DNA of 64,000 nt, from assembly GCA_947572725.1 (NCBI GenBank), contig CANPDB010000007.1, positions 1 through 64,000 of the forward strand, read 5' to 3'. A program made the position numbers and the translations under genes. The notes beneath the pieces are model-generated. The model ran no database searches and had not been told where the DNA came from. It worked only from the letters and a program-made list of their open reading frames with translations. This DNA comes from an uncultured Clostridium sp. GTDB lineage: Bacteria; Bacillota; Clostridia; TANB77; CAG-508. Positions 48,849 to 57,650 of this stretch are shown piece after piece; positions within the stretch are counted from its first letter, which is position 1; the number at the start of each line of letters is the position of its first letter.

Positions 48849-49127
48849 TTAGTCTACTGTTCTTTCAATATCTAAGCTTTCTATCTTTCCCCTTACTTTA
48901 ATATCATCATCTGTCATATTTTCTAAACTTAAATTGTATCCATTTATATTAATAATTCCTATATGTGTATTAACTCTGACAAAAAACTCTTCATATTCTA
49001 ATATACCTTTAAAGTTTTCTATCAATATTTCATCAAATCCTATAATAGTAATTTTGGGAATGTCAGAACATACCTCTTTTGGAAGTTCTAATATTTTATC
49101 AAATTTGTTATAATTGTTCTTTTTCAT
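48849..49127 (-). CDS. yqfC: YabP/YqfC-family sporulation protein
   Basis: 92 residues. The YabP/YqfC pattern is clear: KITIIGFDEILIENFKGIL, then NTHIGIININGYNLSLENM and IKVRGKIESLDIE. YqfC is made in the mother cell under sigma-E in B. subtilis. Its start lies 23 bases after the pdaA stop, so pdaA-yqfC-yqfD form a tandem that the 8-kb insertion cuts off from the pdaA promoter. Confidence 0.9.
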   Translation of the reverse strand: MKKNNYNKFDKILELPKEVCSDIPKITIIGFDEILIENFKGILEYEEFFVRVNTHIGIININGYNLSLENMTDDDIKVRGKIESLDIERTVD

Positions 49128-49150
49128 AGTCTTCCTCTTTCTTTACTAAA

Positions 49151-49543
49151 TTATTTTTCAAATTCTTCTAAAGATTTAAACTCATATCCTATGTTTTTAG
49201 CTTCTTTAATTATGCTGTCTAAAATATTAGTATTTGTTTTCGAATTTCCGTGTAACAACATAATTTCTCCATTATGAAGATTATTTAAAATTTTCGTTTT
49301 TGATTTTTCTTCATCTGGTTGTTTATCTTCGTTCCAGTCTTCATATGCAAATGACCACATTACTGTTCTATATCCTAATGAGTTTGTTATTTGTAATGTT
49401 CTTTCACTAAATTCTCCTTTTGGCGGTCTCATATATTTCATTTCATAACCGAATTTTTCATAGATTGTTGTATGTAAGTCCATCATTTCACTTCTTACTT
49501 TTTCGTCCTCTAAGTCTGGCATACTTTTATGATTAACAGTATG
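49151..49543 (-). CDS. pdaA: PdaA-type deacetylase, 3' half (interrupted gene)
   Basis: The C-terminal ~130 residues of a NodB-family polysaccharide deacetylase: second metal-ligand His in TVNHKSMPDL, the RPPKG motif (YMRPPKGEFSER), WSFAYEDWN and the closing LLHGNSKTN. Joined to the 5' half (57651-58067) at the shared CATACT, it yields a 267-residue protein, against 263 for B. subtilis PdaA, which makes the muramic delta-lactam of the spore cortex. On its own it has no initiation site suited to a working enzyme. Confidence 0.88.
   Translation of the reverse strand, partial: HTVNHKSMPDLEDEKVRSEMMDLHTTIYEKFGYEMKYMRPPKGEFSERTLQITNSLGYRTVMWSFAYEDWNEDKQPDEEKSKTKILNNLHNGEIMLLHGNSKTNTNILDSIIKEAKNIGYEFKSLEEFEK
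49538..49543. other. Recombination core, left end of element
   Basis: CATACT on the minus strand, shared with 57651-57656. Both copies lie in the same codon phase (CAT ACT, His-Thr). The element-side flank is TGAATATGAAATA. Confidence 0.8.
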
Positions 49544-49614
49544 TATTTCATATTCATTAAGTCCAGTACTTAAGTAAATTTAAAGCTAATACTTAGTTAT
49601 TAGCCAATTCATAT

Positions 49615-51208
49615 CTATTTTGAAAATTTAAACTTAATATATATTTTTTTCTCACTATTAAATTCTATCTTTTCTATTAGTTTTTCATACATTTGCTTTG
49701 TTATATTTTCTAAGTTTAAAACCTCTTTTGAGTTTCTTATTATATTTTCAATATCAATATCTTCTTTTTTACTTTCAAGTTCTTTAATTTCTAATTCCGT
49801 TTCTTTAATTTTTATAGAAATTTTATCTCGTTCTTCTGTCTTTTTTTTGTATAACATTTTAAAATCATCATCAGTAATTATTTTTTGGACTTTATCATTA
49901 TATATTTCTGTTAATGCTTCATTATGAAATTTCAACTCTTCTTTACTTTTTTTTAATTGCTTTCTTAATTTATAAATTCTGGTATTTATATCTATTTGTG
50001 AATTTCTATATATCTCTGTTAACTCTTCTTTTGAATAATTAATTTTTTGTATTTCCTTTTTTAATAAGTTTTTTATTTCATTTTCAATATAATCTGCTCT
50101 TATTTGCTTGCATTTACATTTTTGTTTTGAAACATTACTATTAGAACATATAAAATAATCTGCTCTCCATTCTTTTCCTGTTTTTCTTATCTCTGTTCTA
50201 CATCTTAATGTTGCTATTCCTCCACATTCTTTACAAAACACTATTCCCTTTAGTGGATGACTATATTTTCTTGTTCTTGTTATATGTTTATTTTTTATCT
50301 TTTCTTGTGCCTTATTCCATGTATCTATATCTATAATTGGTTCATGCATATTTTCTACAACAATATATTCATCTGGATTGGTAGTTCTAACTTTTGCTAT
50401 CTTATGGCTTATTTTCTGAAATTTTCTTCCTACTACATTCCCAATATATACTTCATTCTTTAATATTTTTCCTATTTGTGTTCTAAGCCATAAATATTTT
50501 CCATTTGGATTGCTACTTTCTCTTTTCATATAAGTTGGTATTTTTAAATAAACCGCTGGGGCTAATATTTCTTTTCTATTTAGCTTATCTGCTATCTGAG
50601 CTTGCGACATCCCTTTATTCACATACATATTAAATATCTCTTTTATTATACTTGATGCATATTCATCTATTACTAAGTGGTTTTTTATATTTTTATCTTT
50701 TTTATATCCATAAGGTGCTATTCCTCCTTGAAATTCTCCCTTTTCAATTTTTCTAAATTTTACACTTTTTATTTTATTAGAAATATCTTGTGCATAATAA
50801 TCATTAAAACTTAATTTAAATGTTAAAAATTGGAGTCCATCTGGTCTTAAAGTATCTACATTATCTCCGAATTGCAATATATCTTAACCCGTTTGATGGA
50901 AAATATCTTTCTAAATAGTAACCTGTATCTATATGATCTCTTCCAAATCTTGATAAATCCTTTGTTACTATACAATCTATTTTTCCTTCTTTAATATCTT
51001 TTAACATTTCTTGAAATCCTGGTCTATTAAAATTTGTACCTGTAAAACCATCATCAGTATATTCTTTTACCTCTCTTAAATCTTTATGTTCTTTTATATA
51101 GTTATCTATAATATCTCTTTGATTTTCTATACTCTCACTTTCTCTGTCATCTCCATCATCTCTTGATAGTCTCATATATTTAGCAACTCTATATATTTTG
51201 TTTTGCAT
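49615..51208 (-). pseudogene. Large serine recombinase, one frameshift
   Basis: The N-terminal catalytic part (51208-50861) has the active-site Ser in YMRLSRDDGDD and SRFGRDHIDTGYYLERYFPS. The rest (50877-49615) holds the recombinase domain (GGIAPYGYKKD), a zinc ribbon (CKECGGIA ... CSNSN ... KCKCKQ) and a coiled coil near the C-terminus. The break is one extra base near 50869: ATTCGGAGAT where ATTGGAGAT would join the frames. Corrected, it is ~530 residues, normal for the family. It would integrate and excise the element. Confidence 0.88.
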
Positions 51209-51314
51209 GTTCTTCCTCTCCTATGTATTCTAGTAAAATATTTGACAATATATCTTTTAGATTCTCTTTACCATATTCTATTAGTATTTTAGCGTTTTCT
51301 TTTTGATTGTCCAC
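51189..51314 (-). CDS. Small protein upstream of the recombinase
   Basis: 41 residues from GTG 51314, preceded by a strong GAGGAGGG site: MDNQKENAKILIEYGKENLK and DILSNILLEYIGEEEHAKQN. Its 3' end overlaps the recombinase start by 20 bases, so the two are translationally coupled. Acidic, helical, no known family. By position it is a candidate recombination directionality factor, but nothing in the sequence proves that. Confidence 0.6.
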   Translation of the reverse strand: MDNQKENAKILIEYGKENLKDILSNILLEYIGEEEHAKQNI

Positions 51315-51343
51315 TTTTTTCCCTCCTCATAGTCTTTTATTTA

Positions 51344-51371
51344 ATACTATGAAAAGAAAAAAATAATATAA
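51344..51371 (-). promoter_or_regulatory. Possible sigma-E-like promoter of the recombinase operon
   Basis: TTATATT (51365-51371), a 13-base spacer and CATAGTAT (51344-51351). This resembles the B. subtilis sigma-E consensus KMATATT and CATACAMT with three mismatches and a spacer 1-2 bases short. A weak sigma-A reading (TTGTTA, 17 bases, CATAGT) overlaps it. Low confidence. Confidence 0.25.
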
Positions 51372-51372
51372 C

Positions 51373-51412
51373 AAAAAAACTAAAGATTTAATTAACTTAA
51401 TCTTTAGCTTTT
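51373..51412 (-). terminator. Intrinsic terminator after the hydroxyacid dehydrogenase gene
   Basis: CTAAAGATT pairs with AATCTTTAG; A and T runs on both sides would allow function in both directions. Confidence 0.75.
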
Positions 51413-51437
51413 TTCCTATACTATTATATATAAATAT

Positions 51438-52361
51438 TTATTGTTTTACTTGATTTACTATTCTTCCCATATTTAGTCCTTCTATAGATTGTACCCATAT
51501 TTCGATACAATTTTCTAATGCTTCTTTTGTGTACCATGCATATGGCGAAGTTACCATTACATTTCCTTCATAATTATTTAAATTACTATTTGACTTTTCA
51601 AATGCAAAACCATATAATTCATTATTTTTAATCTTATCAAAAATTAAATCTGTATTAAATATATCTGTTCCTATTATACTAATTATACTTGATGTACTTT
51701 TCATTAAGTTTATTAATTGATCTGTAATGATTTTTTTTGTTTCTTCATTTACTGAAAATGCTGGAAATATAAAATCTGCTGTTTTAAATATTTCGCTTAA
51801 TTCTTTATATTCAAATTTATCATTTCTACTTTTTCTAGACCAATATATAACATCCATTCCTATTCCATCTAAAATTTCTGCAATTCGTGTTCCTATACTT
51901 CCTAATCCTACAATTGCTGCTTTTTTTCTTTTTACTTGCATTTGTAAATATGTGTTAGAAAAATCTTCTCTTAAATCATTTTTTATTTGTAATGGTACTT
52001 TTCTTGCAATTGACATCATTAAAAAACATGCATATTCTGCTACTGAATCTGTTGAATATTTAGGTACATTTGTTACTATGATATTTCTTTTGCTACAAAA
52101 CTCTAAGTCTATATAGCTATAAGAGGTGGACATTAGACAAATTCCTTTTAAATTTGGTATTTTTTCTATTAAATCATTTGGAAATTTCCAATCTGTAAAA
52201 TCAGGATTTACTGCTATTATTTTCGTTTCATTCGATTTTACATATTCTGAATTATACATATCATGTTTTTCTTCTATAAAATTGAGAGTTCCTATTTCTT
52301 CTAATCTTCTTATTTGTTCCTTTGTAAAATCTTTTTTCTCTCCAATAACATAAACTTCCAT
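51438..52361 (-). CDS. D-isomer-specific 2-hydroxyacid dehydrogenase
   Basis: 307 residues. NAD-binding motif AIVGLGSIGTRIAEIL near residue 150, the catalytic Arg/Glu region is only partly recognisable (ICLMSTSYSYIDLEFC; VMVTSPYAWYTKEAL). The family reduces or oxidises 2-hydroxyacids such as D-lactate, phosphoglycerate or glyoxylate; substrate undefined. The standard catalytic His near the C-terminus is not obvious, so activity is uncertain. Last gene of the element's cargo operon before the recombinase. Confidence 0.75.
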   Translation of the reverse strand: MEVYVIGEKKDFTKEQIRRLEEIGTLNFIEEKHDMYNSEYVKSNETKIIAVNPDFTDWKFPNDLIEKIPNLKGICLMSTSYSYIDLEFCSKRNIIVTNVPKYSTDSVAEYACFLMMSIARKVPLQIKNDLREDFSNTYLQMQVKRKKAAIVGLGSIGTRIAEILDGIGMDVIYWSRKSRNDKFEYKELSEIFKTADFIFPAFSVNEETKKIITDQLINLMKSTSSIISIIGTDIFNTDLIFDKIKNNELYGFAFEKSNSNLNNYEGNVMVTSPYAWYTKEALENCIEIWVQSIEGLNMGRIVNQVKQ

Positions 52362-52437
52362 TTAATAATTCCTCCTTAAATTTTCATATACTTCTTTAAT
52401 ATATTTATATCACTTTTACTATCATTTTGCTACATTA

Positions 52438-53340
52438 TTAAAATAATTTCTTTGAATTCATTTCTTTTATTTTTTTCTTTATTTTATTCACAGATTTTTC
52501 AAATTCTAGCTTTTCTACTTCATCAAATGTCACTTTATTATTTTCATAAACACCATTTTTCCCAATTACCGATGGTGTACTTATAAATATGTCGTAATCT
52601 TTTAAGTATGTAGATACTGGCAACAATTCTCTTTTATCTTCTTCAATACATTTAGTGATTTTCAATAGCGCAGATGAAACACCATAAGCAGTAAAACCCA
52701 GTTCATCAACTATCTCCAAGCCAATTCTTCTCACTTTATCGTTTATTTCATCTCTCTCATTATTTGGAACATTAATATTTAAACTTGTCCAATTAACAAA
52801 AGAAGTTGAACCATGTTCTCCTAAAACATATCCATGTATATCAAACATACTTTTATTATATTTTTCGCCTAATATACTTAATAATCTATTAGTATCTAGT
52901 AAAGTTCCAGTGCCAATTATTTTGGTTGGATTACATTTTGCGTATTTTAAACAAATTCTACACATAACATCAAGTGGATTTGAAGCAATTATATATATTC
53001 CTTTAAAACCTGAATTATAAACATTTGGAATAATGTCCTCAAATATTTTATTACATTCATCTAAATCATCATCTCTTGATTCTTTTACAATGTTTTGAGA
53101 AACTCCAGCTGTTATACAAACTATATCTGCATCTGTTAATTCGTTATATTCTCCAGTTTTTATTTTTACATTCTTATCTAGAGAAAGTAAAGCATGATTT
53201 AAATCAAGTGCTTTACTTTCAAGGCTCTTTCTATTTTTACTAATCAATATTAGTTCATTAAATTTAATATCTGAATTAATTAGTGCATACGCATATTCCA
53301 TCCCAACTTTTCCTAACCCTACAATTCCGATTTTTCTCAT
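52438..53340 (-). CDS. Divergent lactate/malate dehydrogenase-family protein
   Basis: 300 residues. Rossmann motif VGLGKVGMEYAYALI and active-site VLGEHGSTSFVNW with the catalytic His. The substrate loop reads AGVSQNIVKESRDDDL, without the usual Q-x-P-G-x-x-R, so the substrate may differ from pyruvate. It is clearly diverged from the housekeeping ldh at 41410-42357. Together with the adjacent D-2-hydroxyacid dehydrogenase it suggests that the cargo handles a 2-hydroxy/2-keto acid. Confidence 0.75.
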   Translation of the reverse strand: MRKIGIVGLGKVGMEYAYALINSDIKFNELILISKNRKSLESKALDLNHALLSLDKNVKIKTGEYNELTDADIVCITAGVSQNIVKESRDDDLDECNKIFEDIIPNVYNSGFKGIYIIASNPLDVMCRICLKYAKCNPTKIIGTGTLLDTNRLLSILGEKYNKSMFDIHGYVLGEHGSTSFVNWTSLNINVPNNERDEINDKVRRIGLEIVDELGFTAYGVSSALLKITKCIEEDKRELLPVSTYLKDYDIFISTPSVIGKNGVYENNKVTFDEVEKLEFEKSVNKIKKKIKEMNSKKLF

Positions 53341-53411
53341 TTTTGCTCTCCTAAATCAAAAATATTTTTGTTTTGCTTTAATTTTTTTCTTTTCATATTA
53401 AATATAAACAA

Positions 53412-54053
53412 TCATATATTTTTTAAAAGTTTCTTATTAGCATTAAATATTTCTATTATTTCATCTATATACTCTTTTTTTGTAACATTTTTTCTCCATT
53501 CATATGGCAATTTCAAATTTATTTGTTTAGCTATTAAATTCATAAAAATTGACCTTGGAGCATTAATGATATTAGACGATGTATAATATTTTCCATTTGA
53601 GTCGCAATATAACCAATAATCTAATTTTTCGTTAATTTTTATGTTCTCAAATGATTCAATTGATTTCAAATGCAACTCTGTCAATAGTTCTGTTTCAATT
53701 TTTTCATTGAAATTAAATGGAATTAAATGCAAGTGGGCATGTACTATGCTTTGAGAATGTCTGCCACTTTCTGTAGAACCATGTTCTAATAATATTGAAT
53801 CAATATGAAAGTATTTTTTATAAAAATTCTTAATTATATTTATAAGTTTTTCTATATGTTTCAATTCTTCTTTTGACAATTCAGCAAATCCATTTATGTG
53901 TCGTTTTGTTACTATCATTAAATAACCTCTAACAGGACTTCCAGTAGCCTGAGTGATTAATAATAAATCATCTTCGTATAAAATAATATTTTTTTCTTTT
54001 TCATTATTATTATTTCCTGTTTTTACTATATTGCAAAATACACACTCTTTCAC
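53412..54053 (-). CDS. HIT-domain protein with C-terminal extension
   Basis: 213 residues. CVFCNIVKTG at the start and HAHLHLIPF (H-x-H-x-H) mark a HIT nucleotide hydrolase or transferase. It is nearly twice the size of HinT: ~100 extra residues after the triad include FMNLIAKQINLKLPYEWRKN. Larger HITs include Ap4A phosphorylase-like enzymes. The start is 4 bases after the Nudix stop, implying one transcript. Confidence 0.75.
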   Translation of the reverse strand: MKECVFCNIVKTGNNNNEKEKNIILYEDDLLLITQATGSPVRGYLMIVTKRHINGFAELSKEELKHIEKLINIIKNFYKKYFHIDSILLEHGSTESGRHSQSIVHAHLHLIPFNFNEKIETELLTELHLKSIESFENIKINEKLDYWLYCDSNGKYYTSSNIINAPRSIFMNLIAKQINLKLPYEWRKNVTKKEYIDEIIEIFNANKKLLKNI

Positions 54054-54057
54054 TTAC

Positions 54058-54537
54058 TTACCCTCTTTTCACAATGTGTGATAGTCCTTTAAGATATTCT
54101 TCATTTATTAACATATCTCTAATATTAATAGGTCTTAAATCTATATTTTTTAGTTCTTCTGCAGTAACCCACTTAAATTCTAATAATTTTTCTTCATCTT
54201 TATCATTTTCAATTTTTTCATAGTCTTGCATTTTTAATTGTTGTTTAGGTTTTATTATATAATAAAACTCTATTCCGTGACATTTTTTGGCATTTCTCGT
54301 CCAAAAATTCTCTTGTATTGAAAATAAACTTGTCTCTTGAACATCACAGCCAATTTCTTCTTTTATTTCACGAATAACAGCTTGTTCTGAATCCTCTCCA
54401 ATTTCAATATGACCTCCAGGTATATGATAATAAGAAGTTTTATTTACTCTCATAATTAAAAATTTATTTTCTTGCTTAATTATTCCACAAGTCCTTCCAT
54501 GAAATTCTTCTTTTTCTGTTTTAATTTTTAAATCCAT
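54058..54537 (-). CDS. Nudix hydrolase
   Basis: 159 residues. The Nudix box GHIEIGEDSEQAVIREIKEE followed by IG fits G-x5-E-x7-REUxEExGU. It hydrolyses a nucleoside diphosphate derivative; substrate unknown. Coupled to the HIT gene by a 4-base gap. Preceded by a P-loop kinase gene. Confidence 0.85.
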   Translation of the reverse strand: MDLKIKTEKEEFHGRTCGIIKQENKFLIMRVNKTSYYHIPGGHIEIGEDSEQAVIREIKEEIGCDVQETSLFSIQENFWTRNAKKCHGIEFYYIIKPKQQLKMQDYEKIENDKDEEKLLEFKWVTAEELKNIDLRPINIRDMLINEEYLKGLSHIVKRG

Positions 54538-54571
54538 AATACTATCTCCCTTTCTAAATTCATTATTTATG

Positions 54572-55234
54572 TTAAATCAAATCATTGATTTTTTCAATAA
54601 TATCTTTATCAGTTGTATCTAATGTATTAGAGACATTATCTTTTAAAACTTCCTCGTAAGATTTATAATATAATTCTATATTTTTATCAAATGTATTTTC
54701 TGTTATGTTTTCTCTTTGTTTAAATCTTTGGATTAAAATCCTTTTTTCAACTGTAAAATCAATTTGAACTCTTTCATGTTTTGAAAAAGAGATTGTATTA
54801 ATAAAGGCATGACTACATATAATATAATCTTTATTTAAAGTTTTAAATTCTGGCATATAATTTATTATCTTTTCATACTTTTTACAAAAATTTATATAAT
54901 TTTTTTCTGTTTTAATTGATCTTAATTCATAAATAATGTTATACAAATTTTCATTAATAAACTTCGTTGTGGATTTATGCCATTTAACAAATAATTCTAA
55001 AGGTATTCTATTTTCATATAAAGCACACCTTAAATAATATTCTCTCATATTTTCATTTTCTAACATAGAAGTATGTTGAGTATATTTATATAAATTTTCT
55101 TCTAAATTATTGTTAAAGAAATCCCACCTTAATGTTTCGAGCTCTAATGCAAGAAAATTATTTTGTTTTGCTAATAATTTACTTGTATAAGTTTTTCCAA
55201 CAGCTGGAACTCCACCTATTGTAATAAATTTCAT
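54572..55234 (-). CDS. P-loop kinase-like protein
   Basis: About 220 residues from MKFITIGGVPAVGKTYTSKL, with Walker A GVPAVGKT. The region that follows (LALELETLRWDF) and IICSHAFINTISF resemble small-molecule or nucleotide kinases, but no substrate can be named. GGGGGT before ATG 55234 supports this start over the frame opening at 55267. Confidence 0.65.
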   Translation of the reverse strand: MKFITIGGVPAVGKTYTSKLLAKQNNFLALELETLRWDFFNNNLEENLYKYTQHTSMLENENMREYYLRCALYENRIPLELFVKWHKSTTKFINENLYNIIYELRSIKTEKNYINFCKKYEKIINYMPEFKTLNKDYIICSHAFINTISFSKHERVQIDFTVEKRILIQRFKQRENITENTFDKNIELYYKSYEEVLKDNVSNTLDTTDKDIIEKINDLI

Positions 55235-55324
55235 TATTTTACCCCCACAAATATTTCCAAGAATCACTATGAAATTTTTTTATTAACAATTTCATATTAT
55301 ATAAATTTTTCTACTATAAGTATA

Positions 55325-55975
55325 TTATAAATATATATCTTCTTTTTTCTCATGTTCTTGCTTTTCCCTATTTCTTTCTTGAATTTTACTTCCTATATAT
55401 AATGCTATCTCATTCGGCTTTTTACCTTGAGTATTTATAATTTCTGCATCAAATAAACTTATAGTTATATCTCTTAAATTTTTCTCAATTTCTTCAAATT
55501 CTTTAGGATTTGATACTAGCAATTTTTCCATATATGCCATAGGTTTATCTCTTTGCTCATTTCTTTTCAATCTTTCTTCTGTACTAGCTGTTAAGTAAAA
55601 TGTTAATTCAGGTTTTGGGCATAATTGTAATAATTTGTAAACTTCTTTAGCTAAAGTATCTGGATATTTTTGTTTCATTAAAGCATAACTTCTTAAAGCA
55701 AAGTATGAATCTTGTAATATTATCCCATTATCATTTGGTTTATAATTATATAAATCTTCCCTAATAGCCAAAGTGTATAGCTTATTAATTAAGTCTATAT
55801 GTAATTTGCCTTTTTTAGATTGAGCTACTGTGAAATCATAAATTGCACAATCATCACTAAGAGTTCTTTTTTGAATTTTATTAACATTCAAAATTTCAGA
55901 CAAATATTTTGTAATAGTTGTTTTTCCAGATAAATCCATACCTTCAATTAAAATTTTCCCTTTTTCTTTTCTCAA
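55325..55975 (-). CDS. Thymidylate/deoxynucleoside kinase-like protein
   Basis: 216 residues. P-loop ILIEGMDLSGKTTITKYL, then IILQDSYFALRSYALMKQKY at the position of the family's DR-Y motif and ELTFYLTASTEERLKRNEQR with a lid-like arginine region. Related to dTMP kinase but divergent; the housekeeping tmk is expected elsewhere. The C-terminus is highly charged (RNREKQEHEKKEDIYL). Confidence 0.7.
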   Translation of the reverse strand: MRKEKGKILIEGMDLSGKTTITKYLSEILNVNKIQKRTLSDDCAIYDFTVAQSKKGKLHIDLINKLYTLAIREDLYNYKPNDNGIILQDSYFALRSYALMKQKYPDTLAKEVYKLLQLCPKPELTFYLTASTEERLKRNEQRDKPMAYMEKLLVSNPKEFEEIEKNLRDITISLFDAEIINTQGKKPNEIALYIGSKIQERNREKQEHEKKEDIYL

Positions 55976-56000
55976 TAAAATCTACTCCATATATTTTTGT

Positions 56001-56858
56001 TTATTTAATATTTTCATATACTTCTTTTAGAATTTCATATCGCTTTTCTGTCATTTTTTTATAGAAATCTTTTCTTGCTGTAGACATACCTTCCACACTA
56101 TCAATAAATTTATTTATTATATCCATATTAATATTTAAAAATATTCTTTTAATAGCATTGTTACATTCCTTATTTTTCATTTGTTTCATATATGTCATAT
56201 AATTAATTTTTTTCCCATTTTCTTTTAAACAAGAATAACAATTAATTGCTAAGTTTTTTAATTCTGTTTCATTTATTTTCTTAATTTCTTCATCTTCAAG
56301 CATTGGATTTAAAGCTGAACCACAATCATAAATTGGAGAAAATTGAACTTTTCCTGTATTTTTATTCAATAAAAATCCCCAGTTACCATTGTGCCTGTCT
56401 GTATTTCCAATTAAACTATCAATAACAAACATGTCCCAAAATTTCTGTTTTGTTTCTTGTGCATTAACCATTTTGCTTTCTTCTATAACTTCCATAATAT
56501 CATTTAATTCTGTTTCTATTTTTTTGTCTGGATTTGTACTTAATGCTAAGTTTTCAAATTCATATAGTATATTCTCATCGTTTGTAAAATCCTCACATGC
56601 ACATACTATCTTTTCTTTTCCATTATAGTTATACTTCCCTAGTATTGTATTTTGAACTTCAAAACCGCATATTTTAAATATATTGCTTCCAATATATTCT
56701 GAAAAAGCATTATTTATATATGATATATTTTTATCTTTTTCTCTAACTGGATCTGGAAACTTTACTAAATACTTTTTATTATTATATATTAATGTCTTCT
56801 TTTTCTCTGAGCCTTTATAATTATTAAATTCTTCTATTGCATTTGTAAAATCTATCAT
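56001..56858 (-). CDS. HipA-like Ser/Thr kinase
   Basis: 285 residues. The HipA C-terminal kinase core is visible: DSLIGNTDRHNGNWGFLL (catalytic N-x-D-x-H-x-x-N) and SPIYDCGSALNP (metal-binding D). An N-terminal beta region (KKYLVKFPDPVREKDKNISY) fits the ATP-binding lobe of the CtkA/HipA-related proteins. No HipB-type antitoxin gene is adjacent. Role unknown; related kinases phosphorylate translation or signalling proteins. Confidence 0.8.
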   Translation of the reverse strand: MIDFTNAIEEFNNYKGSEKKKTLIYNNKKYLVKFPDPVREKDKNISYINNAFSEYIGSNIFKICGFEVQNTILGKYNYNGKEKIVCACEDFTNDENILYEFENLALSTNPDKKIETELNDIMEVIEESKMVNAQETKQKFWDMFVIDSLIGNTDRHNGNWGFLLNKNTGKVQFSPIYDCGSALNPMLEDEEIKKINETELKNLAINCYSCLKENGKKINYMTYMKQMKNKECNNAIKRIFLNINMDIINKFIDSVEGMSTARKDFYKKMTEKRYEILKEVYENIK

Positions 56859-56913
56859 TGTTTTCCTCCAATTTATATTAACAGTTTGTTAATATATGTT
56901 AATTTATTTGATA

Positions 56914-57180
56914 TTAACAATAAAATTTTAGTTCTTGATTTTTAAAATATTCTTTCCATTTCGATATTATAAGAAAATAGTTATCTAATATTAATTCTTG
57001 TATCTTCTTTAATTCTTTTGTTGGAACATCACTTTTATTATTAGCAACTATACAACCACCTGACTTTGTAAGCCATATCTTTGTAGAATTTCCACTTGGT
57101 TTTCCTTTAGATATATGCACATGAATTGGCTCATTATATTCATTTGACCAAAAATATACACTATATCCGCATTGTTTCAA
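56914..57180 (-). CDS. DUF4160 protein
   Basis: 88 residues. YSVYFWSNEYNEPIHVHISK and the following KIWLTKSGGCIVANNK are the DUF4160 signature, with a conserved E-P-I-H-V-H. These small proteins usually occur in pairs with a second small gene and are predicted toxin-antitoxin components. A five-base gap links it to the next gene. Confidence 0.78.
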   Translation of the reverse strand: MKQCGYSVYFWSNEYNEPIHVHISKGKPSGNSTKIWLTKSGGCIVANNKSDVPTKELKKIQELILDNYFLIISKWKEYFKNQELKFYC

Positions 57181-57185
57181 ATATA

Positions 57186-57461
57186 TTAGGCACTTTCAAC
57201 GCCTCCCTCTCTTGCTATTCTATAAAAATGTGGTGCACCACGTTCTACAACTGTTTTAAATATTTCTATTTCTTCATCTGTATACTTTCCATCTTTTGTA
57301 ATAATTCTATAACTTGGAAGTTCAAATATTATTGTATCAAAACCATATTCTTTTGGCCTTTCAAAAACAACTCTTATTGTTTCTTCCCCTTTTTCATCTT
57401 CTATAATATCAGAAATAACCAATTCTGTTTCATCTGCATATTTACAAAGTGTATGCATCAT
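57186..57461 (-). CDS. Small partner protein of DUF4160 (DUF2442-like)
   Basis: 91 residues from ATG 57461 with AGGAG upstream. A beta-rich protein: TIRVVFERPKEYGFDTIIFE, then ELPSYRIITKDGKYTDEEIE. DUF2442 is the usual partner of DUF4160, and the layout is compatible, but the match is by context more than sequence. Confidence 0.55.
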   Translation of the reverse strand: MMHTLCKYADETELVISDIIEDEKGEETIRVVFERPKEYGFDTIIFELPSYRIITKDGKYTDEEIEIFKTVVERGAPHFYRIAREGGVESA

Positions 57462-57532
57462 TTTTATCACTCTCCTATTATTTTATAATATTAGTATAGC
57501 ATAAATTATTTGAATTTACTATATTTTGATAC

Positions 57533-57585
57533 AAAAAACAACGATTAAAATTATTTCTTTTTAATTTCAATCATTGTCTTTTTTT
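57533..57585 (-). terminator. Strong terminator inside the element's right end
   Basis: A ~17-bp stem (CAATGATTGAAATTA with TAATTTTAATCGTTG) ends in TTTTTT on the minus strand. It would stop transcripts from the pdaA 5' half before they reach the cargo genes, insulating the two. Confidence 0.75.
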
Positions 57586-57650
57586 ACTATAAATATGCTA
57601 TTTCCCTATACTTTTTCAACTTTTTAATTTATGGACATTAAGGATTTAGG

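Noticed and set aside
50860..50880. Programmed +1 frameshift in the serine recombinase
   Set aside because: No slippery codon pair or stimulatory element is seen, and serine recombinases are not known to use one; a simple one-base insertion is more likely.
56914..57461. DUF4160 pair as a proven toxin-antitoxin system
   Set aside because: The pairing is suggestive, but the partner is not clearly a DUF2442 protein and no toxicity can be inferred from sequence.
57171..57650. Alternative reading of the pdaA 5' half as a complete short deacetylase
   Set aside because: It ends within element sequence before the second metal-ligand His, the RPPKG motif and the closing LLHGNS motif, all of which are found at 49.2-49.5 kb.
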